NCBI RefSeq assembly: GCF_002865645.1 | Contig: NW_020194585.1 | Location: 620,001 to 684,000, forward strand | DNA: 64,000 nt | Source: Hyaloscypha bicolor E | Taxonomy: Eukaryota > Ascomycota > Leotiomycetes > Helotiales > Hyaloscyphaceae | Reading direction: 5' to 3' | Translations under genes and position numbers: made by a program | Part shown: positions 11,951 through 22,432 of the stretch, one piece after another | Position numbering within the stretch: position 1 is the stretch's first letter | Layout of the letters: every line of letters starts with the position of its first letter | The notes under the pieces: model-generated | The model's database searches: none | Told to the model about the DNA's origin: nothing | The model's input: only the letters and a program-made list of their open reading frames with translations

Positions 11951-14448
11951 CTTATAATAAAAAGAGAAATATAATTGTTTTTAAGCTTCTATAACTTCTA
12001 TTATAGATTTATTTAAGCTTATAAATATATCTCTTACTTCCTAAACCGTCTAACTAAAAAGAATACTTTATTAAAGTTTATACTTAATAAAATCTAGCTA
12101 AATATCTTTAATTAGTTTAAGAAATTACTTTTTTTTACTCTAATATTTCTTTATTTTAAATATAACTAGAAAACTTGCCTAGAAACTAATTATTTAAATC
12201 TAATTATTATAAATATACTTTCTCAAAAAAGCCTAGAGAACAAATAATAATATCCGGTTATATTTTATTTTAAAGCTCTTTAAAGAGCTAAAAGCTATTA
12301 TAAAATCTATAATAAGAAACTTCTTATTATTATTTAAAAACTCCGGAAATAATAAGTAGAATTAATTAGCTTATCTAATTTTCTAATTATTATTAATTAT
12401 AAAGCTCTCGAGTATTTTAGTACTAAGAGGCTTTTAAATAAATAATAAATCTAATAAATAGGTTTTCTATTATAGTTCTATTACTAGATTACTTATTAGC
12501 TAGATAAAAATAATATTATTACTAATATCTTATCCCGAAAAAATAAGCTTATACTAACCCAGAAATAGGCTAAAGAAGCTAAAAGAACTAGGCTAGTTAT
12601 CTTACTAGATCTAATTCTCGCTTTTACTAAGGTAAAAGATACTATTTTTGCTTCTATTAAAATAGAAAGAATAAATAAGCTATTAGTTATAATTAAAGTT
12701 CTATAAACTAATTAGATAAATCTGGCCCTTAAGAATAAATAAAGGAAAGCCTAGAAAAATACGAATCTATAGGAAATATTAAATAGCTATTTACTTTATA
12801 ATAAAAGACTTATTATATTAGACAAATATAATAATTTATAAATTAGGCTCCTATAATAAATCTATAGTATAATAATTACTATTTATTCCGGTTAAAATAA
12901 AATAAAAATTCTAGCTTAAAGATTTTATTAGTAACTTATTTTCTTAGTAAATATTAATTACTTTATAGTAAACTATTATAAATATTAAAGGTCTTATAAG
13001 CTAAGAAATAAAATATTAGGCCTATTATATTTCTTACTAGTTCCCCTAAAAATATAAAATGATTTATTTATAGATTTCTATATCCCTAGCTTTATAAGTA
13101 AAAAATATAATAATATATTTATTATAGTTAATTAATTATCTAAATAATATATTAGCCTACTAATAATTAAGAATATTATAGCTAGAACTATTACTAGCCT
13201 ATTCTATTATTATATCTAGTAATTCCGAGGTTTTCTCTTTATTATTACTAGTAATTAAGAATTCTAGTTTATTTTGTATTTTATAAATAAACTATTAAGA
13301 TTAATTAGAATTAAGCTAAAGCTCTTAATTATAGAATATATCTAAACTAATAAATAAATAGAAATTATTAACTAGATTATTAATACTTGACTTTGCCTTT
13401 TTATTAATTACTTCTAAGATAACTAGGCAGATTTATTTCCGGTATTTAATACTATAAGTACTACTTACCTATATAAGTTAACTAGCCTATCTCCCTTAAT
13501 AATTAATTACGAATATAAACTCAGGCTAAATTTTAATTAGATATTACTAATAATAAAGTTTAAAATACTAAGAAAGAAACTTAATTAGAAAGAAATATAT
13601 TAGTAGGCTAAAAGAATTAATATTACTATTAATTATGCCCGAAAATATATAGTAGTAGTTTAGGAATATTAAGCTAAATAAGCTAATAAGAAATAGTAAG
13701 AAATAGATTTTAGTCTAGGAAATATAGTTTATATAATTAAAAAGATATAGAAAATAAACTATTTATCTAATAAATTAGATTATTTCCTTATTAGACTATT
13801 TAAAATTAATAAAATAGTCGGCTATTTATATTAATTAGACCTTTTTCTATTATATAAGATTTGGCTAATTTTCTATATAAATAGATTTTATAAGAATTTT
13901 ACTAATTTATTACCTAACTAAACTAATAAAAAGCCTAGTTTTACTAAAGTTAATAGTAAACTTAAATAAGAAGTCAAAAAGATTTTCTTTTCTAAGGTAC
14001 TTTATAATAAGCTTTATTATAAGATTAAATAAAAGAAATAGAATATAAATAATAAATAGTATTTTATATTAAATTTTAAGAATTTAGTATTTAAACTATA
14101 TAAATTCTATAAGTAAAACCCTAGTAAAGCAGGACTTCCTATTTAGCTAAATAAATAGATTTAGTATATTAAAAAGAATAAGTTTAATAAAGATTACTTA
14201 GATAATAATAAACCTTAATAATAAGGCCTTTATAATTAGAGAAAAAAAAGAAAAATCTAGATATTTCCCGGGTTTTATTTAAACTCTAGTATATTTTCTT
14301 TATTTTATTATATTAGTATTTATTTTCTTTTCTAGAAATCTAAATAAAATATTTTCCTTTATTATATTAGATTATACTTTATTATCTAAGTAAATTATAA
14401 ATTTTTTTTTTTTAAAGCTAAGCTAAAGATAAATACTTACTTATATTA
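11951..14448 (+). mobile_element. Outer Ty3/Gypsy retrotransposon, 3' half (RIP-ruined)
   Basis: The reading resumes exactly where the outer RT stopped: FLSFYNFYYRFI (from FLGFANFYRRFI) near 11975, LTRLTKK near 12045, then an RNase H stretch with ...LETNYLNL...LSQK near 12180-12235. Integrase follows, with ITSN..EF.FI..FINKLLRL and a Y-I-x-T-N-K-x-I-E-I-I-N segment (from the YHPQTDGQTE box) at about 13240-13380. A purine tract lies at about 14239-14255 and the 3' LTR probably begins there. It is cut at 14448 by the Fot1-like insertion. Confidence 0.78.
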
Positions 14449-14554
14449 ATCGTGTATTAAGACTTGCACTAAAGCCCCTGCGTCCCTGCGGGTTTAGTGC
14501 GTATTAGTAATACGGTCGAAAATCATTAATATGGTCGTTTTTTCGGAATACCAA
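14449..14554 (+). repeat. Left TIR of the Fot1-like element
   Basis: This is the inverted copy of 16880-16985. I count five mismatches, all C/T or G/A transitions, as RIP would leave. The outer end reads ATCGTG and the inner end GGAATACCAA. Confidence 0.9.
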
Positions 14555-14583
14555 ACCCTTTTAATTAATTAAATATTAACACT

Positions 14584-16430
14584 ATGGCCAAATTTGACCC
14601 AGAAGAAGAGAAAAGGATAGCCCAGGCCTCCGATTTCTATGCCAGGAACCCATACGTCAAAAAGTCCGCGATTGCGCGTTAATTCAGGGTAAAATATTAA
14701 CTCTGGAAAGCGCGTTTGGCTGGACGAAAACCACAAAATACTAAAGGGGGCTATAACAAGACACTTACTCCTAATCAAGAGGAGGGCCTCAAGTAATTTA
14801 TTAATTTCCTGATCTATTTAGGCTATAGAGCTGATCTCAAGATAGTTCGGGCGGCGGCTAATAAGATCCTTGGGGATAGCGCTTCTACCCACCAAGTAAA
14901 CCGCCTATGGGCATAATGATGGTTCAAGCGGAATAAATTATGGTTTAAAACCCTTTGCGCGAAGATACTAGTATAAGAGAGGAAGGCGGCATATTGAAAG
15001 GAGGATCTGGAAGAGCATTTTCAGGAATATTACGGGGTATTAGAGAAGTTTGGAATTTGTTTTAAAGATATATGAAATATGGACGAAACTGGCTTTTGTA
15101 TTAGCGTTTTAAACGGAAAGATTATTATTATATACCTTAATATAAAAGCTATCTATTTGGCAGATCCAGATAATCGAGAATTACTTACTATAATCGAAAC
15201 TATATCCGCTAGCGGCGAAGTAATTATACTATTTCTTATTTTAAAGGGAGAGATCCTATTAGAGGAATACTTTAATAATGATCTTGATACCGAAACGGTG
15301 TTTGCTATAAGCTCGACTGGATATACAAATAACGTTCTTAGCCTGAAATATATTAAGCACTTCCATAATTAGATATATAGACGTATATAGGGCAAGTAGA
15401 GGATATTAATATTTGACGGTTATGGCTCTCATACTTCAGACGAGTTCCTATATTACTGCTAGTCCCATAAAATCGTCCCTTTTTAACTACTACCATATAG
15501 TATATATCTCCTTTAACCGCTCGATATTGGCCTCTTTTAACCTCTCAAGTACTGGCATTAAATCAGTATTCACGATAAGATCTAGTATAGTAATATTATT
15601 TATACCAAGCTCGATTTTCTAGTAATATACTAGATGATACGGGGAAGAACGTTCAAGCGCAGGACGATTATTAGTGCTTTTACTAAAGCGGGCCTTTTAG
15701 GGCGTAAAACCGTACGGCATGCGTACGAGAAGCTAGCTTAATTCTAACTAAAAGAAGGTTTGTTAATTGGCTATAGATTTATATAGTAATATAGGCTAAT
15801 TTTGTAGCAGATAAGCAAATTGAGATTCTACCCCCACGAACCCCTCCAATATCGAAACCTTTCTAGAACCCCCCTATATTTGCGAATCGCATGGTACACA
15901 ATACGTATATAAATTAACGTCTTAATGACTATTTTATCCTTGCAAAGGATGACGAGGAGTATGCTCTCACACCTAGTTTCTGGAGATCTTGGAGGGCATA
16001 CCAGAAGTCAACTGAGCCCAAGCTATTTAGGGCGGGGCTAATTATGGAAAGAGAGCTCGCAAGGGAAAAGGCAGTACTCCAGGAGCAACGCGATAAGCTA
16101 GATAAAGACGGTAAAAAGCATGTGCAAAAGTATAGAGTTATTTCCAAGGGCTCGGCCGCACGTCAAATCGCTTATCGCAGAGAGTCCCTTTTTACCGCGG
16201 ACGAGATGGACAATAACGCCTACCTAAATTGCCGAATCAGGGAAACTAATGCGTATATTACGAAGCATATTACTGGCAAGCTCCCATGCAGAAGACGTAC
16301 TTGTGGGGAAAAAGCTCCGTATGATTTAGGAGAGCCCTTTGGCTATGGAGAGGAACCACTATTTGTCGATTATAGTGAAACTGGTCTTAAGGCTCACTAC
16401 CAAAAGTTAATAGCAAAATGGGAGAAATAG
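14584..16430 (+). pseudogene. Fot1/pogo-like transposase, RIP-broken
   Basis: The frame starts with ATG at 14584 and gives a helix-turn-helix-like N-terminus (A-S-D-F-Y-A-R-N...AIAR), then a CENP-B/HTH-like section. The DDE/DDD core follows: NMDETGF (first Asp near 15082), a second box FDGYGSHTSDEF (Asp near 15415), and LLxPLDIGLF (third Asp near 15523). All three catalytic aspartates are still readable, but many TAA/TAG stops and shifted stretches (some between 15360 and 15930) break the gene. From 15929 to 16430 the frame is open for over 160 codons and highly charged (MERELAREKAVLQEQ... region), probably the transposase C-terminal tail. Confidence 0.75.
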
Positions 16431-16472
16431 AGGAAAATTGATTGCAGAATAGAGCTCTTTTATGCGAATAAG

Positions 16473-16691
16473 ATGGATTTTAGGCTAGCTTCTCCTGGAT
16501 ACGAAGAGGAGTGGGTTAGTGAGTTTGGTAATATGCGGGTGGAAATGCTAGCTAGGGAGCTTGGTTTTGTTAGGCCACTACCCGATTCCCCTTTATTTTA
16601 TGATAATGGCTTTGGTAATATAGTTAGATTGGATGCTAATGGGGAGGAAATAATTATTGGGTGCACTAGTAAGGACGTGGTTATTCTGTAA
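16473..16691 (+). CDS. Small ORF at the 3' end of the Fot1-like element
   Basis: An intact 72-codon frame follows the transposase tail by 42 bp, inside the element and before the right TIR. It is acidic (YEEEWVSEFGNMR..., ending SKDVVIL) and I do not recognise a domain. It may be the last part of the transposase separated by a RIP stop, or an accessory frame. Being open in a RIP-hit element is notable but the length is short. Confidence 0.35.
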   Translation: MDFRLASPGYEEEWVSEFGNMRVEMLARELGFVRPLPDSPLFYDNGFGNIVRLDANGEEIIIGCTSKDVVIL

Positions 16692-16879
16692 TTAATTAAT
16701 TTCTTAGAATAGTAGTATTTTGGGGGGTCGCTAGCGAGGTAAAATATGGAATCTTTCTACTATTTTTTATTATATATATATGCCATGTGAAAGTAAGAGA
16801 ATTTGATTTATTAATTATAGTATAAACTCTATATAAACTGTAAAATATTTTTCTGTGATTTGTATTAAAATTTTAAAAA

Positions 16880-16985
16880 TTGGTATTCCGAAAAAACGAT
16901 CATATTAATGATTTTCGACCGTATTACTAATACGCACTAAACCTGCAGGGACGCAGGGGCTTTAGTGCAAGTCTTGACGCACGAT
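16880..16985 (-). repeat. Right TIR of the Fot1-like element
   Basis: This is the inverted copy of 14449-14554. It appears the less mutated copy at its outer end (GCGTCAAGAC here against GTATTAAGAC on the left). Confidence 0.9.
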
Positions 16986-16987
16986 TA

Positions 16988-18300
16988 GTTCGAAATATTA
17001 TTAAAAATTAAGGGAAACTTTTCTAATTATTTTAATTTTTATAACCTTAACTATTTATATTATTACTATTACCTTAATAGAACTATTAATAAAGATAAAA
17101 TAGATAAGAAATTCCGGTAATATATTATCTATAGCTAGACTAAGTAAGACTACTTACTAGATCCTAAATAATTTAAGTAATAGTAATAATATCTTAAGTT
17201 TAGTAGCTATAATTATTATTAATATAATTACTAGCTAAATTATCTTTATAGATAAAAATAGTAACTCTCTTATCTAAGAATAAGTTAATATATAGAATAT
17301 AGCCTGCTTTATTCTTAAAAATATATCTGAAATTATTATAAAAAATATCTTAATAAAATATTTTAAAAATAATAAAATAAAGGCTTTAGTTACTAGTAAT
17401 AATAAATTTAATAGTTTAATAGGCAAAATAAATAGTACTAATAAGGGCTTTCTTATTAATCTTATAGAGCCAAATACTAAGAAAATTAAAAAAAGTAAGG
17501 CTAGTATATCTAAGAAATATAAAATATTAAATAATAATAAGAATTCTAATAATAAAAAAACTAAGAATAAAAAGACTTCTAATAATAAATAAGATTCTAA
17601 TTATATTAAAGATAACTAAACTAGTATTAAGATACCTATTATAATTAGGAAACATATAATACTAAGTAGTAATTATTATATAAAGTACTAGTCTAAAACT
17701 AAGAGCTAGTAAATAATTCTAAAAGCTAAATTAAAGAAATAATACCTTATAAATATTAATAAATTAGTATATAATATTATTTAGGAAGTCGGAAAACCCC
17801 TTAAAAGCTCTTATAAAACTAAAATTATATAATTTAAGGCCCGGAAATTTAATAATAAAATAGCTCAAGTAGCTAGCCTTAATATATAAGTTTCTATAAT
17901 AAAGAATTAACTTGAGAGCTTATATATTAAGCTTGAGAAGGCCTAGAAATTAATTAAGTAGCTTAGAAATAGTATAATTAAGCCAAATATTACTATTCTA
18001 ACTAAGAAAAAAGATAAGTAAGCTACTATATTAAAGCCTATATTAATAGATAAACTTGATCTACTATCCTTATTTAAAGACTGCCTAATAATAATAGTTC
18101 TAATATTAGCTATAGCCTATATAGTACTTCTAGACTATATTATTAATATAAGTATAAGTATAATACAAGTAATAAATACTAAGAACTAGCCAGAATATAT
18201 TAGGAACTGGGTTATTCTAGTAAAGTCAAGACTATACTTTAATTATAAGTAAGCTATAGGAATTAGATAGAATAGGGTTAATAGCCATTATTTCCTTTTT
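16988..18300 (+). other. RIP-ruined sequence with traces of a lost coding region
   Basis: The stretch is strongly AT-rich. The plus frame at about 17480-18200 reads like a decayed hydrophilic, Lys/Asn/Ser-rich protein with many stops, whose Asn and Lys runs could be former Asp and Glu. It may be the gag or ORF1 of another retroelement. I cannot assign a family, and I see no terminal repeats. Confidence 0.45.
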
Positions 18301-18578
18301 TTTCTTTTCTATATTACGGCTAAATAATCCCCTAAATAAGGGCATTTAGACTTCTCTTTAGGGAGGGAGTAATGTAATGGCTGGCGTAAGGATATAATCT
18401 GCCAAGGACAGGATATTGGAAACAGGCACAAAACGAAGCTAAGCCGGAATTACTTAGGCGGAACAATACTAAAGGTCGAGGCATTCTCCCTACTTTGTTC
18501 CATAGCTTAGTATTTTCCAATACATGAGATTCTTTGAACTTTGAGCCTTCGACCATTACATTAATCCCGCCGTTACAA
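18301..18578. other. Transition zone, no recognised gene
   Basis: Base composition changes abruptly here from RIP-like to normal. A minus-strand frame of about 74 codons is open (18332-18556) but I see no domain, splice context or start that makes it a gene. Confidence 0.4.
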
Positions 18579-18740
18579 GGGCTCGCTTAATGGCTGGGCC
18601 CACTTTTATTAATAATTCCATTAATAAAAGTGGGCCCAGCTAGCTATTAAGCGAGCCCATTAATAATTCCATTAATAAAAGTGGGCCCAGCCAGCCATTA
18701 AGCGAGCCCATTAATAATTCCATTAATAATAGTGGGTTCC
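18579..18740. repeat. 51-bp tandem repeat with an inverted copy
   Basis: A 51-bp unit (ending TTAAGCGAGCCC) is found at 18608-18658 and 18659-18709, with a third partial unit from 18710. Directly before it, 18579-18610 carries the same sequence in inverted order (GGGCTCGCTTAATGGCTGGG), so the block can fold back on itself. It is not RIP-mutated. It resembles the fold-back end of a MITE-like or miniature satellite element. Confidence 0.8.
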
Positions 18741-19015
18741 AGGGCCTTGGCAATACTATAGGGCCAATACGCTATATTTATAGGCCTTAGACCGCCTTTA
18801 TAGTACTAAATCTATTAATAATAGTGGGTCCAGGGCCTTAGTAGTACTATAGGGCTACTATAGGGCTAATGCGCTATATTTATAGGCCTTATACCGCCTT
18901 TACTAAATCGGAATTCTGCTATAGTAAAGAAAAGGTGGCATGAGGCCTATAAATATAGCGCATTGGCCCTGTAGTGGCCCTGTAGTGGCCCTGTAGTATT
19001 GCCAAGGCCTTAGTT
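18741..19015. repeat. Direct and inverted copies of an ~80-bp GC-richer unit
   Basis: A unit containing GGGCCAATACGCTATATTTA then TAGGCCTTAGACCGCC occurs at about 18731-18815. A second, slightly different copy lies at about 18815-18902. The reverse complement (AGGCCTATAAATATAGCGCA) occurs at about 18930-19010, with an internal 11-bp TGGCCCTGTAG repeated three times. It marks the edge between the transposon block and the first host gene. Confidence 0.7.
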
Positions 19016-19284
19016 CGATAATTATCGAAAAATTAGCGCGATTATCTAATCGTCGCTTATCGAGCTTATCGGAGCCCACACTGTTTAGCAATATGCTGGT
19101 GGTGCTGCGCTCCCCGACGTGGAACGCGCTTGCCGCGATATCCCCAAATGCCCCACCCGCCAAGGTATATATGGCAATTGCTCAAACTCACTCAGATTTG
19201 TCGAATGAGGGGCAGGCTTGATACCCGAATGAAGGTCTACATTGATCGTTGCCTTGATAATCTAAAGAATTGTATATTGTTAGC

Positions 19285-20480
19285 TTATGAGTGAGTCCCT
19301 TGATGACAGCCACTTGCCTGTATCCGTCCAGCGTGGCCGCGTGAGATTCCAGCAGTCACCACAATGAAATGTTGTTGCATATGAGTACATGTCGTAAAGC
19401 TAGGTGTCAGATCCGGAACAATACAGTCCCTCCAAAGACCACCACACAGTGCTCCCGGGGGCTGAATCAACCCACGGATTACGATTCGAAGTTCAGTGAG
19501 GCTGAGAAGTGGGTGATGAGTTGTCCAAGTGGTCGAATTAGGTCCAACAATTACAGTGAGCTCCGTGAGAAGGGTCACAGAAAGGGTGCCGAGTATTGCT
19601 GGAGGGGGTGAGTGTGCCGATGTCTCGTTCGCGAAAACAAAGATCTGGAAAGGCAGTGAACGTGTTGCGTGAATGATGGCTGGCGACGGCAAAGTCACTT
19701 CGAGTGCAACTTTATGTTGATCCCAATGCTGCGATGCAGAGCGCGGCAGAGATGCACCAGGCGAGGTTGTTTCGGGGAGGATATTTCTGCTATTTTTTCT
19801 ACCCTTCGGCTCCAGCATGGGAGGGGGTAGAGATGGATCCAGGGGCATAAACTTCAGCTCTTGCTCCTCTATGATATCTGACTTGAACCCCCCAGGACGT
19901 TCGACCGTCACTTTTAGCCAGTACTTCATTTCGCTGATAGCCCGCTTATTTGGGCCGGTGACACTGAACGATGGAGGAAGTGTGGCGTTGAGGTGCGTGA
20001 TGGTGATTTTATCGTCATCACAAGCAGATAGTATAGGAATGCAAAATTGGAAGGGGAATGTCTTGGCTCCTTTCCGTAAGGAAAACCCTTTGGGGGATGT
20101 GTGGATATCAGGGGGAGGAAATAAAGTATGGCAGAGATACAAAAGCTGCGTCGTATCAGCTCTCTGTAATATAAGATCCGATGTAGCCAGAGGCACCTTA
20201 TGTTTATCAGAAGCATGTTCCGTGCTTGCTAGAGGATTGATTGCTGTTGCCACTACGCTGCTAAAGAGAACACCTATAGATATAATCTTAGAGACAAGTC
20301 CAGAGCCAAGGTGAAAGTCAAGCGTAGGGAACCAACCATACCTGAAAGTTCCACCGTGATCCTTGTAACGTCATCTTCATGCGGTAGATCAAGATTAACG
20401 AATCCGCACACGCTATCAGTACTAGCGAACGGTTGATCATGATCGCCAAGCGATCGATCCAGTTGAATTGTGACTTTCAT
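19285..20480 (-). CDS. Arrestin-like N-terminal domain protein
   Basis: I join 20480-20342 and 20273-19285. The 68-bp intron has GTATGG at the donor and TATAG at the acceptor, and the join keeps frame (ELSG then VLFSSVV). It gives 375 aa. The ATG at 20480 starts MKVTIQLD; codons upstream are open but lack ATG. The sequence follows the fungal alpha-arrestin-like pattern: VELSG in the first strands, LFPPPDI..SPKGFSL..GAKTFPFQF near residue 90, LPPSFS and YWLKVTVERPG. That domain is an adaptor scaffold, in yeast linking ubiquitin ligases to membrane cargo. The C-terminal half is Ser/Pro-rich and unassigned, and I see no PPxY motif. It is the first host gene after the transposon block. Confidence 0.72.
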
Positions 20481-21290
20481 ATTGTTGGTTTTGGCGCTGG
20501 TGGTGGTCAAGGGCCCAAAGTCAAGCGCCGAGGCTCTCAGCGGGCACTTTACCCCCTCAACTGCTGTACCGCAACGCCGTATATTATCATAGTATTGCTA
20601 TTTGTATACATCTTTGTCGAAGCCGCTCCTTTTTGCCATATCGGAACAATGTTAGTTGATTGATGAGCTGCGTGACAACCCGAGTTCAAAGCGGGGTAAG
20701 CCGTACAAGCCTCCGATGTGGAGGGTTCCGGATCACTATCGTTGGCTCCAGCCACACCAATTCCGCAAATAGGGGAAATCTCATTGGTGTGGCTTTTGGC
20801 CACTGTTTTTGTATTAGCATGGCGTGATTGTGCTTCCTCCGGGGGTTTGGGATCCTCGACGTGATTCCGGCGCGGAGCTACAAATATTCAGTAAGGTTTT
20901 CTGTTCTGCTTTCACTAACTTCGCTAATTCCAAGGGTACTGTTCGGAAACGGACACCCTCGAAGCATTTCCAAAGGTTTACGTGGAATACTTCTGCCCTT
21001 AAATGAAGAGTTTATATATGTCTCACTCAATTGAACGATTCCGGCTTTCCGCGGAATGTGGAATTGAATGGCTGGAAGTAATCTAGTATCGTGGCACCTC
21101 GCCTTCGAACCGTTTGTTAGCGAGAAAGGCTAGTTTCGACCCCCTCAACGTGAACAGGGGTGCTCAGGAAAGACGTCGTGTCGCGACGCGTCTAACAATA
21201 GATCTGGTTCTCCAATATCCAATCTGGAAGCAACCTGCAAACTCATCTATTTGCTTGCCTTATCTCCTTTAGAGTCAAGTCGAACAGTAA
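20481..21290. other. Intergenic, no gene recognised
   Basis: This is the upstream region of the arrestin-like gene on the minus strand and of the doubtful ORF at 21291. Short open frames exist on both strands (for example minus 20549-20803) but none has a recognisable domain or a convincing start and splice context. Confidence 0.5.
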
Positions 21291-21629
21291 ATGGCTCCCA
21301 CAACCGCAACCTCAGAAGTCATAGACTTGACCTCAGAGTCAAGTTCGGAAATATCCCAAGAAGAACCCCTCGAACGTTCTTCCGAAACCCCTCAAGGCCA
21401 GCTCGAGCAGCCCAAACGAAAAATCGAACGGGCGGAAAATCCCCAGTTGTGAAGCGCAACTCTCGAGCTCTGCAACCAGATCCCGGATGCCACAAACGTC
21501 CTCTCAAGACTTCTTCCTTCCCTCCCAGAGCAATTCGTAGCCGAGGCCATCCACAAAGATGTTTCACGACATCCAAAGCACCTAAGAGGCAATTGGCAAG
21601 TAAGACAGCGCGCAAGAATGCTCCATTAA
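21291..21629 (+). pseudogene. Unknown protein frame broken by one in-frame TGA
   Basis: ATG at 21291 opens an acidic, Ser/Glu-rich frame (VIDLTSESSSE) that stops at TGA 21450-21452. The same frame then stays open for another 58 codons with a protein-like, amphipathic composition (LELCNQIPDATNVLSRLLPS, then AEAIHKDVSRHPKHL and GNWQVRQRARM) and ends at TAA 21627-21629. I see no donor and acceptor pair that would remove the TGA. Either it is a recent nonsense pseudogene or a two-exon gene I have misread. Family not recognised. Confidence 0.4.
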
Positions 21630-22432
21630 CAGGATCCGAAAGAGAGGGGTTTTTAAAGGAAAACGTACAGAATCGAGAATTTTTGAACGTGGGAGGTTAG
21701 GAGGGCCATCAATTATCTCTTGTATGCACCCTTCCAGGGCTGCCATAGAAGGGTGCTAGCATATATATATATAGCAGAGTTGACCTTAAGTCGTGCATAA
21801 AATTACTAGTTTGGGCGGACATTCCGGGTTTGGGAATGGTACGCGAGCAGAACAGGGGGTTAGTGTTGAAAGGGCTGGTTTGCACGTGATGTCGCCAAGG
21901 ATAAAACTCCGATTTTTGGGCACTTGTAAACCCTAGCTTTTACATCAATTATGCTCTTTTACAGGATCCCAAAATTACCCTTTCAACAACTAGCAAAGGC
22001 ACGCTCCTTTTGAATCCATCGCCTGAATGTTCGCCTTCTTACTTGCGCATGTAATAACAGCATGCTGGAACACAGCCAACACTTGCAGACACCAGACCCG
22101 GTACCAGTGCTCGCGATGGAGGGCTTGTGGATCGAGCGATTCGAATCACTGATTGCAGGGTTTCTCATAGCGTCTGCTGTCACTACGTCCTACGCCATTA
22201 CTGGCTGCTCCACCGCTCTGGTTTCATGATTATGTCATCCCGATCCGCGGCGAGCCCCTACTTCTGGAACAAATCTACTACACTTTGCCCTTGCTGTCGC
22301 AATATCCTCGACTCTTAATGATTTGGGGTCCCCCGTGAATTCTGTGCCTTCACTGCGCGAGGGCTTGATAATATCCAACGGTTTTCTAGAAGCGTGCCAA
22401 ACGCCCCTTATTTTTTTTAATCCTATTTACTT
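21630..22432. other. Intergenic, no gene recognised
   Basis: Short frames are open on both strands but none reads as a protein. A short (TA)n tract lies near 21763-21773. Confidence 0.5.

Larger units (their letters stand above)
14449..16985 (+). mobile_element. Fot1/pogo-type DNA transposon
   Basis: The element is bounded by 106-bp terminal inverted repeats (14449-14554 and 16880-16985) and a TA dinucleotide on each side (14447-14448, 16986-16987), the hallmark of Tc1/mariner/pogo elements. It is 2537 bp long and carries one plus-strand transposase with pogo motifs. Its base composition is far less AT-biased than its surroundings, so it appears to have arrived after most RIP had hit the host Gypsy sequence, or to have undergone fewer RIP cycles. 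Confidence 0.9.
1..18300. other. RIP-mutated AT-rich transposon block
   Basis: The stretch is almost entirely A and T, rich in TpA, with no open frame that looks like an intact host gene. Conceptual translations still match Ty3/Gypsy and Fot1/pogo proteins, but with stops and C-to-T or G-to-A type replacements (Cys and His to Tyr, Asp to Asn, Gln and Trp to stop). That is the pattern expected of repeat-induced point mutation in Pezizomycotina. The Fot1-like element at 14449-16985 is clearly less affected. The part before about 1430 holds no domain I can recognise and may contain the lost 5' LTR of the outer element. Confidence 0.9.

Noticed and set aside
18903..19163. Minus-strand frame of 86 codons
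   Set aside because: It covers the inverted repeat copies at the RIP border and has no ATG-supported or protein-like structure.
20549..20803. Minus-strand frame upstream of the arrestin-like gene
   Set aside because: Low-complexity Ser/Ala/Gly composition, no domain, and no splice link to the neighbouring gene.
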